Assembly: GCA_963727535.1 (NCBI GenBank)
Contig: CAVSGR010000001.1
Location: forward strand, 372,001-436,000
From: RBG-16-34-14 sp963727535
GTDB lineage: Bacteria; Bacteroidota; Ignavibacteria; Ignavibacteriales; Ignavibacteriaceae
Reading direction: 5' to 3'
Length of the DNA: 64,000 nt
Shown piece by piece: positions 1 through 7,743 of this stretch (its first letter is position 1; every line of letters begins with the position of its first letter). Under the pieces are notes generated by a model. That model ran no database searches. It saw only the letters and a list, made by a program, of their open reading frames with translations, and was not told the DNA's origin. The position numbers were made by a program, and so were the translations under genes.

Positions 1-1
1 G

Positions 2-1558
2 TCTTTTAAAGCTTACGATAAAACAGGAAATGAAATTGAAACAAAACATGAGTCATTAAATCAATGGTCTATCAGCAATCCGAAAGAAGTTGCAAAAATT
101 GTTTATGAAATTGAAGATACCTGGGATACTCCAGTTGATAGCGATTATATTTATAAAATGGGAGGCTCTTCAATCGAAGACGATAATGTTCTTATTAACG
201 GTCAATGCGTTTTCGGATATTTTCATGGAATGCAATCTGAACCGATATATGTTAAAATAGATTATCCAAAAGATTGGTTAGCCGGAACTGCACTTAAACT
301 AGACGACAACGGATATTACGAAGCGGAAAGTTATGACCAGATTGTTGACTCCCCCATTCTACTTGGTAAGCTAACAAAGGAATCGACAACTGTTTCTAAA
401 ACAAATGTTGATGTTTACACTTACTCAAAAACTGGATTAATAAAATCGTCTGATATTTTAGAATCCATCGAAGATATACTAAAAGCTGAAGATAAATTCA
501 CCGTAGGCTTACCCGTGAATCATTATACTTTTCTTTTTCATTTTGAAGATATAAGTGTAGGAGCATGGGAACACTCTTACAGCTCAGAATATGTTTACAG
601 GGAAGATTCTCTTTCTGAAAGATTAGTACAAAGTATCAGGTCAACAGTAGCACACGAATTCTTTCATGTTGTTTTGCCATTAAACATTCATAGTGAATTG
701 GTAGAAAAATTTAATTTTGAAAAGCCTGTTATGTCACAGCACCTCTGGCTTTACGAAGGCGTTACGGAATGGGCTGCTAATATTTTAGAGTTAAGAGATT
801 CTCTGATCTCTCTCGATGATTATTTAACTGTTCTTCATCAAAAATTAGATTACGCCGATAACTTGAGTGACACTATAAGCTTAACATATCTCGGTTTACA
901 CTGCGTAGATTTACAGGATCAATATATAAATATCTATGAAAAAGGTGCTATAATACCGGGACTGTTAGATATCCGTCTTCTCGAGCTTTCAAACGGCAAG
1001 AGAGGACTAAGAGAAGTTATAAACGAACTTTCCCATATATATGGTCCTCACAAACCTTTTAGCGAAAAAACTTTTTTCGATGATTTTACTAATATGACTT
1101 ATCCCGAGATCGGAGATTTTATTAATAAATATATAAAAGGAACAGATCCTCTTCCTTTAAAAGAATATTATGCTAAAATCGGGATTAACTATGAGAAAAA
1201 AGCAGGCGCTGACAGCAGCAAAGTTAGTCTTGGTATTACCATGGGATTCGATGGGCAACACTTTGTAATTATGGGTGTAGACAAGGAGATGTTAAACGCT
1301 AAACTAAAACAAGGAGATATAGTGGACAAGGTTAATGGCGAAAAGCTCTCTATTATGAATGTTAGAAAAATTCTCTCGCAAATTAAAAGCAATAGTAAAG
1401 TAGGTGATACTGTTAGTGTGACTATTACACGGAATAACGAACCTATGGATTTAGAATTACAACTCTCTGCTGAAAAGAAAAAACACGTTTTCTCCGTTAA
1501 TGAAAATGCAACTGAACAGGAAATTGAATTACGAAAAGCGTGGATGAGGAATCTTTAA
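2..1558 (+). CDS. M61-family (glycyl aminopeptidase-like) peptidase with C-terminal PDZ domain, 5' partial
   Basis: The frame is open from base 2, and the first visible ATG (158) lies inside the protein, so the window edge cuts off the start. The zinc motif HEFFH is encoded at 653-667, followed by a LYEGVTEW segment that supplies the usual downstream glutamate of M61 peptidases. The last third (about 1210-1480) reads as a PDZ domain (GDIVDKVNGEKL, then a VSVTITRNNEP strand). M61 enzymes are metallo-aminopeptidases with an N-terminal beta domain, a thermolysin-like catalytic domain and a PDZ domain; this order is seen here. The missing N-terminus probably holds a signal peptide, but that is inference. 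It converges on rpiB across a 15-bp inverted repeat. Confidence 0.85.
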   Translation, partial: SFKAYDKTGNEIETKHESLNQWSISNPKEVAKIVYEIEDTWDTPVDSDYIYKMGGSSIEDDNVLINGQCVFGYFHGMQSEPIYVKIDYPKDWLAGTALKLDDNGYYEAESYDQIVDSPILLGKLTKESTTVSKTNVDVYTYSKTGLIKSSDILESIEDILKAEDKFTVGLPVNHYTFLFHFEDISVGAWEHSYSSEYVYREDSLSERLVQSIRSTVAHEFFHVVLPLNIHSELVEKFNFEKPVMSQHLWLYEGVTEWAANILELRDSLISLDDYLTVLHQKLDYADNLSDTISLTYLGLHCVDLQDQYINIYEKGAIIPGLLDIRLLELSNGKRGLREVINELSHIYGPHKPFSEKTFFDDFTNMTYPEIGDFINKYIKGTDPLPLKEYYAKIGINYEKKAGADSSKVSLGITMGFDGQHFVIMGVDKEMLNAKLKQGDIVDKVNGEKLSIMNVRKILSQIKSNSKVGDTVSVTITRNNEPMDLELQLSAEKKKHVFSVNENATEQEIELRKAWMRNL

Positions 1559-1568
1559 AAATTGTGAA

Positions 1569-1616
1569 AACCTTCAAGGTTAAAGCGTGAAGGAGGAAAT
1601 GTTAACCTTGAAGGTT
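1569..1616. terminator. Perfect 15-bp inverted repeat between convergent genes
   Basis: AACCTTCAAGGTTAA at 1569-1583 is exactly inverted at 1602-1616 across an 18-nt loop, and fills the gap between the stop codons of the peptidase gene and rpiB. It could act as a bidirectional terminator. There is no clear T-run on either side, so it may instead be a dispersed palindromic repeat. Confidence 0.55.
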
Positions 1617-1622
1617 CTAAAC

Positions 1623-2267
1623 TTAATTTCTGTTCCGCTCAATGTCGCTGATTTTGTCTAATCTTCTCTGATGTCTTCCGCCGCCAAAGTTTGTATTTAG
1701 CCAGACTTCAAGAATAGATTTAATTGTTTCTTCTCCTAAAGCTTTTGCACCAAGAACAAGAACATTTGCATTGTTATGCTCTCTTGCACTTCGTGTAGAG
1801 AATTCATTGTAGCAGGTTGCGGCTCTTATTCCTCTGAGTTTATTTGCAGTTATCGCAGAAGGAATTCCGGTTGCATCTACAACAATTCCGAAATCAACAC
1901 TTAAACTTTGTACTTTTTCTGCGATGGCTAAAGCAAAATCAGGATAGTCACATGACTTTTCATCGAATGTTCCGACATCAATTACTTCAAATCCTTTTTC
2001 GGTTAGAATTTTGGAAAGAATGTTCTTTACTTTAAAGCCGGTATGATCGCTGCCGATCGCGGCTTTTTTTAACCTTACAGAAGTGTTTAGAAAGTTTTCC
2101 GCATTGTTGATTCTTGCTGCTTCTTCTTTAGTAACTATTTTTAAACCGAGATCTTTTACTTTATCCTGGGCAAGCGGAGTTAAAATTTCATTATCACCAA
2201 TCGGAATTATTTTTACTCCAGATTTGTGAAGCTTTATAATATCTAACTCAGTTATAAGTTTTTTCAT
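1623..2267 (-). CDS. rpiB: RpiB/LacAB-family sugar-phosphate isomerase with EutT-like N-terminal extension
   Basis: Residues about 68-210 match the RpiB/LacA/LacB fold: GSDHTGF near the start of the domain, a GIRAATCYN segment and EHNNANVLVLG. RpiB interconverts ribose-5-phosphate and ribulose-5-phosphate and is normally about 150 residues; this protein has 214. The first ~65 residues (ITELDIIKLHKSG, then LTPLAQDKVKDLGL) resemble the short N-terminal extension of EutT and of other enzymes tied to bacterial microcompartments. The usual loop CGTGIGMSIAANK reads DATGIPSAITANK here, so the classical catalytic cysteine is absent. Family membership is secure; substrate and activity are not. It lies 77 bp downstream of the mannose-1-phosphate guanylyltransferase gene in the same direction. 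Confidence 0.85.
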   Translation of the reverse strand: MKKLITELDIIKLHKSGVKIIPIGDNEILTPLAQDKVKDLGLKIVTKEEAARINNAENFLNTSVRLKKAAIGSDHTGFKVKNILSKILTEKGFEVIDVGTFDEKSCDYPDFALAIAEKVQSLSVDFGIVVDATGIPSAITANKLRGIRAATCYNEFSTRSAREHNNANVLVLGAKALGEETIKSILEVWLNTNFGGGRHQRRLDKISDIERNRN

Positions 2268-2281
2268 GTTACTAAAATATA

Positions 2282-2340
2282 GTCATCCTGAGCGAAGTCG
2301 AAGAATGAACGAATCCCGGCTTCGACAGGCTCAGCCTGAC
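2282..2340. repeat. Hairpin repeat of the GTCATYCTGAGCGAAG type
   Basis: A left arm beginning GTCATCCTGAGCGAAG (2282-2303) pairs with a right arm ending GCTCAGCCTGAC (2320-2340), sharing CTGAGC and TCGAAG blocks in inverted order. Related sequences occur at 16794-16818 and 16870-16894. The hairpin fills the manC-rpiB gap and may double as a transcription terminator. Confidence 0.7.
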
Positions 2341-2344
2341 AAAA

Positions 2345-3412
2345 TTAAAGATGCTCAGTTAATTTATTTATCTTAAGATGATCGACAACCTTTCTCACAT
2401 CCTGGCTGTGATCTCTTCTACAGACAAGCAAAGCATCATCTGTATTTATGATTATTAAATTCTCAACACCAATTACAGCTGTGAACTTATTAGGTGAAAA
2501 TATCAGGGAGTCAACAGTCATATCTGTAAAAACATTCCCTTTTGTTGCGTTTCCATCTCCATCTTTTTCAGATAACTGATAAACCTCCTCCCAGCTTCCA
2601 ACATCGCTCCACATAAAATTGCCTTTGGTTAAATATACGTTGCTCGATTTTTCCATAATACCATAATCAATAGAGATGTTTCTCAATTGTCCGTAAACAT
2701 TTGAAACAGTCTTATCAAATTCAGAATTGTTCAAATCTTTTTCGATTTTCACTAAGCCTTCATACAATTCCGGCATAAGATTTTTCATTTCATCCATTAT
2801 GGTATCAACTCTCCAGATGAACATACCGCTGTTCCAGAAAAAATCTCCGCTTTCAAGAAATCTTACCGCGGTTGCATAATTAGGTTTCTCAGCAAAAGTA
2901 AAAACCCTGTGAACATTTGTGTCCATTTCTTTTTCATCTATTTGAATATAACCGTAACCCGTTTCCGGGCGACTTGGCGTAATACCGATAGTAACTAATC
3001 CTTTTGAACCATAGGCAAATTTAATAGCATTCTTTAATGTTTTATGAAATAACTCAACATCTCTTATCAAATGATCAGAGGGTAAAGTTATCATAACAGC
3101 ATCAGATGCTTTGGCTTTAAGTACAACGGCTGAAAGCCCGATACAAGCCGCAGTATTTCTTCCAAACGGTTCACATATAATATTTTCAGGCGGAATCTGC
3201 GGAAGCTGTTTCATTATTTCAGCCTGCTGCATTTTATTTGTAGCAATAAAAATATTTTCATAACTAACAACATCTTTTAATCTTTCAACAGTATCCTGTA
3301 TTAAGGTATTTTCACCAAAAATTTTAAGAAGTTGTTTAGGCGTTTTTTCTTTGCTGCTTGGCCAGAATCTTGAACCAACTCCTCCAGCCATTATAACGGC
3401 GTAAACTTTCAT
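2345..3412 (-). CDS. manC: Mannose-1-phosphate guanylyltransferase (GDP-mannose pyrophosphorylase)
   Basis: The N-terminal nucleotidyltransferase signature MAGGVGSRFWPSSKEKTPKQ is at residues 8-27, and TFAEKP and WNSGMFIWR motifs follow. At 355 residues it has the nucleotidyltransferase domain and left-handed helix region but no C-terminal mannose-6-phosphate isomerase cupin, so it is the single-function form. The enzyme makes GDP-mannose from mannose-1-phosphate and GTP for surface glycans. The gene follows the unknown gene ending at 3499 in the same direction. Confidence 0.93.
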   Translation of the reverse strand: MKVYAVIMAGGVGSRFWPSSKEKTPKQLLKIFGENTLIQDTVERLKDVVSYENIFIATNKMQQAEIMKQLPQIPPENIICEPFGRNTAACIGLSAVVLKAKASDAVMITLPSDHLIRDVELFHKTLKNAIKFAYGSKGLVTIGITPSRPETGYGYIQIDEKEMDTNVHRVFTFAEKPNYATAVRFLESGDFFWNSGMFIWRVDTIMDEMKNLMPELYEGLVKIEKDLNNSEFDKTVSNVYGQLRNISIDYGIMEKSSNVYLTKGNFMWSDVGSWEEVYQLSEKDGDGNATKGNVFTDMTVDSLIFSPNKFTAVIGVENLIIINTDDALLVCRRDHSQDVRKVVDHLKINKLTEHL

Positions 3413-3498
3413 TCTTCTTCCTTCTTTTTAAAGCATTGATATTATTTCCGAAACTCTCAGCCTTACTAAGATAATCCGAGATATTAACTTCTTTTCCC

Positions 3499-4227
3499 CT
3501 AACAACGGCAGCTATAACTATTAAGCATGATCCTCAGCGCCTCGATAGTTTCTTTTTCTGCTTTGAGCGTTCCGGCTTTTATTAATTTTAATGAATCTGA
3601 AACTATAGAATGCATGTTCGACAAAATATCAAAACCATTCTTTTGAGAAAGCTCCGAGTTTTTTTTCATTATTTCTGTAAACTCATCTATTTTTTCAGAT
3701 AATATTTCTCCTTCGGCTATTTCAGTCAGGACCGAATCCATTGGTTTAATCTGATTCAGAATTGCTTCTTCAAACCCTGCAAATGATGTTTCCTTATCCT
3801 CTTTATTTAGTTTTATCTCATTAATATTATCAGCAGGCTTATCAACTTCCGATTCAGCTTCGGTTACAACATTTTCTTTTTGATCATCTCTCAGTTTGCC
3901 TAAAGCGATTCTCAGGTTATTGTTATCACCACTCAACAACTGATTTAAATCTTTAACAAGCTGTTGACTATGAGCTTTGAACTTTTCGGATAAAGTAAGA
4001 ATATCGATCGGTCCCTTGGTAAGATAAGAATAAATTTCATGCATCTTAATTGCCATGGTGGAAAACTCAGTTATCTTCTTCATTTTAATCAAATCGTTTT
4101 CAAGCGAATTCGATTTTTGTATAACATCTCGTATAAGTGAAATTGTTTCCATTTGCTGAGAGTTTAAATGCAGATTGCCGGTAGCTACAGAAATGCTTTG
4201 CGTAAGATATTGTTTTACTACACCCAT
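3499..4227 (-). CDS. Unknown predominantly helical protein, possibly frameshifted near its 3' end
   Basis: I do not recognise this 242-residue protein. It is rich in charged and heptad-like segments (residues ~15-120 and ~160-240), with an acidic low-complexity linker between. There is no signal peptide or membrane segment. The ATG at 4227 lies one base after the alr stop (TAG at 4231-4229), which favours it over an upstream start at 4266 inside alr. At the C-terminus the frame ends in an odd SYSCRC. Removing one A from the preceding TTAATAG opens another frame (VIAAVVRGKEVNISDYLSKA onward) that reads like natural protein and runs toward manC. The coding call is fairly sure, the function unknown. 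Confidence 0.6.
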   Translation of the reverse strand: MGVVKQYLTQSISVATGNLHLNSQQMETISLIRDVIQKSNSLENDLIKMKKITEFSTMAIKMHEIYSYLTKGPIDILTLSEKFKAHSQQLVKDLNQLLSGDNNNLRIALGKLRDDQKENVVTEAESEVDKPADNINEIKLNKEDKETSFAGFEEAILNQIKPMDSVLTEIAEGEILSEKIDEFTEIMKKNSELSQKNGFDILSNMHSIVSDSLKLIKAGTLKAEKETIEALRIMLNSYSCRC

Positions 4228-4228
4228 A

Positions 4229-5347
4229 CTACTCGTATATTCTTGGTAATCTTTTAGTAATACCACAAGTTATTTCATACGGAATGGTATCAATTGCTTT
4301 TGCAAGATCCCATGCCGTAATGCTTTTATCCTTTTCTTTCCCTATAAGCGTTACTTTATCTCCGACTTTAACATGAGCATTTCCAATATCAAACATCGTT
4401 CTATCCATTGTAACAATTCCAACCTGGTTAAAAACTTTACCATTTATTATTGCCTTAGTCTTATTTGAAAATCCTCTCCTGTAACCATCTGCATAACCAA
4501 CAGGAACGGATATTATTTTAGTCTTTTTCTTTGCTGTAAATTTTCTTCCGTAGCTTACAGTTTCACCTTTACTAATTTCTTTAACAGTCGTAACAATTGA
4601 TCTCACCGACATAACCGGTTTAAGTTTAATCGATTCACTCGTTTGATCTGAAGGATAATATCCATATAAAGATATTCCACATCTTACCATATCAAAATAT
4701 GTTTCCGGCAAATCAAGAACTGCAGCACTATTTGCAGCATGCAAAAAACCAAAGCTAATTTTTTCATTGCGTAATTTACTAATCAATTTGTTAAATCTAT
4801 CAAATTGCAAATGAGTAAAATTCTTGTTTCTTGAATCAGCTTCCGCAAAGTGAGTATAAATCCCATCAATAATAAATTCCTTTTTCCCAAAAAGATCTTT
4901 TATAAAATCAAAAGCTTTATCATAATTAATTCCGAGCCTGTTCATGCCAGTATCAACTTTAACATGAACTTTAATTCTTTTTTTATGATTTGAATCCCGA
5001 AAAGCAGTTTTTAATATATCGATATGCCGTTTATTAAACACAGTCGCAACAAGATCATACTTTAAGCAAATGTCTGCATTCTCTTTCTCAAAAGGATCAA
5101 ACACAATTACACTGCTTCTTATTCCACTTTTTCGCAGTTCTAAAGCTTCAGTAGGAAAGGACACGGCGTAAAAATCAGGTTTTTTTTCCCCGAGTGTATT
5201 CAGATATTTTACAACTTTTACTGCTCCATGACCATAAGCATCCGCTTTTACAACTGCCATGAATTTTGTTTGTCCTATTTTCTTTCTGATCTGCAGCAAG
5301 TTATATTTCAAATTTGAAAGATGTATAACAGCCTGAGAGGAATGCAT
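4229..5347 (-). CDS. alr: Alanine racemase
   Basis: The PLP-lysine motif AVVKADAYGHG is near residue 34, and VKVDTGMNRLG and GYADGYRRGFSNK complete a fold type III alanine racemase. Length (372 aa) is normal. The enzyme supplies D-alanine for peptidoglycan. The ATG at 5347 is used rather than the TTG codon directly upstream. The gene is the promoter-proximal member of a leftward group (alr, unknown protein, manC, rpiB) and is divergent from the nuo operon. Confidence 0.95.
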   Translation of the reverse strand: MHSSQAVIHLSNLKYNLLQIRKKIGQTKFMAVVKADAYGHGAVKVVKYLNTLGEKKPDFYAVSFPTEALELRKSGIRSSVIVFDPFEKENADICLKYDLVATVFNKRHIDILKTAFRDSNHKKRIKVHVKVDTGMNRLGINYDKAFDFIKDLFGKKEFIIDGIYTHFAEADSRNKNFTHLQFDRFNKLISKLRNEKISFGFLHAANSAAVLDLPETYFDMVRCGISLYGYYPSDQTSESIKLKPVMSVRSIVTTVKEISKGETVSYGRKFTAKKKTKIISVPVGYADGYRRGFSNKTKAIINGKVFNQVGIVTMDRTMFDIGNAHVKVGDKVTLIGKEKDKSITAWDLAKAIDTIPYEITCGITKRLPRIYE

Positions 5348-5350
5348 CAA

Positions 5351-5716
5351 AGTAATTGAATATTTATTGATTTGTTAAAATATAGTTTTAATAGAAGTTA
5401 TAATCAATTAAAGCTGATTCGTTTAACATTTAACTACAAAACTACAATCAATTAAAATTCTAAAATCTATTATGAAATTTACAACATTTATTTTTTATAT
5501 AGTGATAAAATTAAAGATGAATTATTAACAAATAATTCCCGAAAAACAGAATTTAATTTCTCAATTGAGAGAATAAACAAATATTTTTCTTATCTGTTTA
5601 TTTAGATGGCGTTTATATAAAGCATATTAATCAGAACATTCCGGTGGCATATATATTGAATTTGCTTGATGACTTTAAAAAATGAGAGCATAAACGAATT
5701 TCCTTTAAGGATTTTC
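5351..5716. other. AT-rich divergent intergenic region, no gene seen
   Basis: The ~370 bp between divergent alr and the nuo promoter is very AT-rich with poly-A and poly-T tracts. I see no open frame with protein character, no RNA gene and no clear operator. The alr promoter should lie here, but I cannot place it with confidence. Confidence 0.5.
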
Positions 5717-5745
5717 TTGACATTACCTGAGGGTTATTTTAATTT
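5717..5745 (+). promoter_or_regulatory. Sigma70-type promoter for the nuo operon
   Basis: TTGACA at 5717-5722, a 17-bp spacer, then TAATTT at 5740-5745 make a near-consensus promoter. It sits 28 bp before the nuoA ATG (5774). A GGAG ribosome-binding site follows at 5759-5762. Confidence 0.65.
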
Positions 5746-5773
5746 TTCATTGAATATTGGAGATCTTTAATAC

Positions 5774-6205
5774 ATGCTTACAGAGTTTGGCAAAATTTTC
5801 ATCTTTATGTTGGTTGCCATGCTTTTTACAGTCGTTGCTATATTTGTAGCCCGCTTAATCAGACCAGCCCGACCCACACACGAAAAGCTTTTAACTTATG
5901 AATGCGGTGAAGATATTATCGGTTCGCCCTGGGTTAAGTTTAATATAAGATTTTATGTTGTAGCTCTTATCTTTTTAATATTCGATGTCGAAGTTGTCCT
6001 TTTGATCCCGTGGGCTTTAGTTTACCAACAATTTGGTGTTGGAGGCTATCTGGTAGGTTTTATATTCCTTTTTCTTCTAGGACTTGGAATGGCTTACGAA
6101 TGGCGTAAAGGTGATCTTGAATGGGTAAGACCGGAATTGAAACATTCTGCTATTAAAAAGACCGAAATTAAAAAAGAAGTTTTAAAAGAAGAGGCGGTTG
6201 TCTGA
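5774..6205 (+). CDS. nuoA: NADH-quinone oxidoreductase subunit A
   Basis: Three membrane helices and the loop TYECGEDIIGSPWVKFNIRF identify NuoA, the small membrane subunit at the junction of the membrane and peripheral arms of complex I. The conserved acidic stretch FLIFDVEVVLLIPWA is present. The 143-residue protein has a charged C-terminal tail rich in Lys and Glu. It opens the 11-gene nuo operon behind a strong promoter. Confidence 0.96.
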   Translation: MLTEFGKIFIFMLVAMLFTVVAIFVARLIRPARPTHEKLLTYECGEDIIGSPWVKFNIRFYVVALIFLIFDVEVVLLIPWALVYQQFGVGGYLVGFIFLFLLGLGMAYEWRKGDLEWVRPELKHSAIKKTEIKKEVLKEEAVV

Positions 6206-6209
6206 GTTT

Positions 6210-6701
6210 ATGGGAATTTTAGATCAACAATTTGCGAACGATAATATAGTGATTGCCAAAACAGAAGATCTCCTTAACTGGGCTCGCTTATCTTCGTTGT
6301 GGCAGGTTGGATTTGGTCTGGCGTGTTGTGCAATTGAAATGATGGCAACTTCTGCTTCCCATTACGACTTTGACAGGTTCGGAGTTATCCCGCGACCTTC
6401 ACCGAGACAATCAGATGTTATTATTGTTTCGGGAACCGTAACTTTAAAAATGGCAATAAGAGTAAAAAGACTCTACGAACAAATGCCTGATCCGAAGTAT
6501 GTTATTTCAATGGGAAGTTGTTCAAATTGTGGCGGTCCATATTGGGAGCATGGTTATCATGTCTTAAAAGGAGTTGATAGAGTTATTCCTGTTGATGTAT
6601 ATGTCCCGGGTTGTCCTCCCCGCCCCGAAGCTCTGCTTGAAGGATTATTAAAGCTGCAGGAAAAAATCCGTTATGAATCTCTTGTAAAGAAATCTGCATG
6701 A
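6210..6701 (+). CDS. nuoB: NADH-quinone oxidoreductase subunit B
   Basis: The cluster N2 ligands are visible: LACCAIEMM (tandem cysteines), SMGSCSNCGGPYW and PGCPPRPEAL. NuoB carries the terminal [4Fe-4S] cluster that passes electrons to quinone. The ATG at 6210 is preferred. A TTG at 6198 overlaps nuoA but would directly abut the GAGGCGG ribosome-binding site (6191-6197). The predicted product has 163 residues, normal for the family. It overlaps nuoC by 4 bp (ATGA). Confidence 0.96.
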   Translation: MGILDQQFANDNIVIAKTEDLLNWARLSSLWQVGFGLACCAIEMMATSASHYDFDRFGVIPRPSPRQSDVIIVSGTVTLKMAIRVKRLYEQMPDPKYVISMGSCSNCGGPYWEHGYHVLKGVDRVIPVDVYVPGCPPRPEALLEGLLKLQEKIRYESLVKKSA

Positions 6702-7228
6702 AAACTTCAGAAGAAATTTATAAATCATTAAAAGAAAAATTCGGCGATTCGATTATTGAGATTAATTCTGCTCAGCCAGTTGAAGCATTCATAGTTGTGA
6801 ACCCTAATTCTATCGATGAAGTTTGTCTTTTCTTAAAAGGTAATGAAGAATTAAAGTTCGATAGTCTTATGTGTCTCTCAGGTGTTGATGATGCTAACGG
6901 TGAAAAGAAAACAAATGAGGATGGGAGCACTATTATTGTTGGATCAACATTAAGTGTATTTTATCATCTTGAATCAATTGAGTTAAAGCATAAAGTAACT
7001 CTAAAAGTTTCTGCGAATAAAGATAATCCCGAAGTCAAATCAGTGGTGGGTGTTTGGAGTCACGCTGATTGGCATGAACGGGAAGCTTATGATCTTTTAG
7101 GAATAAAATTTCTCAATCATCCGGACTTAAGAAGAATTCTGATGCCTTATGATTGGGAAGCAGGATATCCTTTAAGAAAAGATTATGAAAACCCTGAATT
7201 TTACCAGGGAATGAAAGTTCCGTATTAG
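6698..7228 (+). CDS. nuoC: NADH-quinone oxidoreductase subunit C
   Basis: The 176-residue protein carries the NuoC signature EREAYDLLGIKFLNHPDLRR followed by ILMPYDWEAGYPLRKDYE. NuoC is part of the peripheral Q-module, next to NuoB and NuoD. Its TAG stop (7226-7228) is also the first three bases of the left arm of the element inserted before nuoD, so the element lies flush against the coding sequence. Confidence 0.96.
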   Translation: MKTSEEIYKSLKEKFGDSIIEINSAQPVEAFIVVNPNSIDEVCLFLKGNEELKFDSLMCLSGVDDANGEKKTNEDGSTIIVGSTLSVFYHLESIELKHKVTLKVSANKDNPEVKSVVGVWSHADWHEREAYDLLGIKFLNHPDLRRILMPYDWEAGYPLRKDYENPEFYQGMKVPY

Positions 7229-7743
7229 TATTTAGTAGTGAGTATAAAGTATTGAGATTTTATTTTTATATAAATATTGTGTGCTTAAAATTTAATTATG
7301 GGAGGTATCAAAATGCACAATTATAAAGAATTAAAAGTCTGGCGGAGAGGAAGAGAACTGGTAAAATTTGTTTATCAGCTTACATCAAAATTTCCAAAAG
7401 AAGAGATATATGCCTTAACATCACAGGTTAGAAGAGCTGTTGTATCTATTCCTTCGAATATCTCTGAAGGCGCCGGACATTTTTCAAATAAAGAATTTTC
7501 AAGATTTTTAGTAATTGCTTATGCCTCATCTTGTGAGTTAGATACACAAATAATTTTATCGTTTGATTTGAATTTTATAAATGAAGATGAATTGAAAGAT
7601 GCAAACATTTACATCGAAGAAATTCAAAAAATGTTATCAGGTTTAATTAAATCTCTGGAAAAAACGAATATTTAAAGATAATGCCTCAGGACTCAGTAAT
7701 AAATACTAATTACTCAAGACAAAGTACTCAAGACTTGACTCTG
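7226..7743 (+). mobile_element. Four-helix-bundle element A: 7-nt-word inverted arms flanking an S23/Avd-like gene, inside the nuo operon
   Basis: The left arm (7226-7260) is five consecutive 7-nt words of form NAGTATT (for example TAGTATT, TAGTAGT). The right arm (about 7692-7743) is built from 7-nt words with a TACTC/GACTT core. The inverse complement of the left arm aligns to 7692-7721 with about 22 of 30 matches, so the arms can form a long imperfect hairpin around the gene at 7313-7675. The arms begin on the nuoC stop codon and run into the nuoD reading frame. The structure parallels element 62062-62591. Mobility is inferred from the repeated arrangement and from nuoC-nuoD being adjacent in other operons. 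Confidence 0.65.
7313..7675 (+). CDS. Four-helix bundle protein (S23/Avd-like family)
   Basis: The 120-residue protein begins MHNYKELKVWRRGRELVKF and contains RRAVVSIPSNISEGAG, both hallmarks of the four-helix-bundle family found in 23S rRNA intervening sequences and related to the Avd accessory protein of diversity-generating retroelements. GGGAGG at 7300-7305 places the start at 7313; an ATG at 7298 overlaps that ribosome-binding site. It is not a complex I subunit: it lies between nuoC and nuoD inside the word-repeat arms of element A. A basic surface (many Lys/Arg in helices 1-2) is compatible with nucleic-acid binding. Cellular role unknown. Confidence 0.85.
   Translation: MHNYKELKVWRRGRELVKFVYQLTSKFPKEEIYALTSQVRRAVVSIPSNISEGAGHFSNKEFSRFLVIAYASSCELDTQIILSFDLNFINEDELKDANIYIEEIQKMLSGLIKSLEKTNI

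Noticed and set aside
3499..4266. Upstream start at 4266 for the unknown gene
   Set aside because: It overlaps alr by 38 bp with no good ribosome-binding site; ATG 4227 lies one base after the alr stop.
6198..6701. TTG start for nuoB at 6198
   Set aside because: It would abut the ribosome-binding site; ATG 6210 starts at the conserved N-terminus.
7298..7675. Four-helix-bundle gene as an accessory complex I subunit
   Set aside because: The family is found in rRNA intervening sequences and elements. It is flanked by word-repeat arms and a second copy sits far from nuo.
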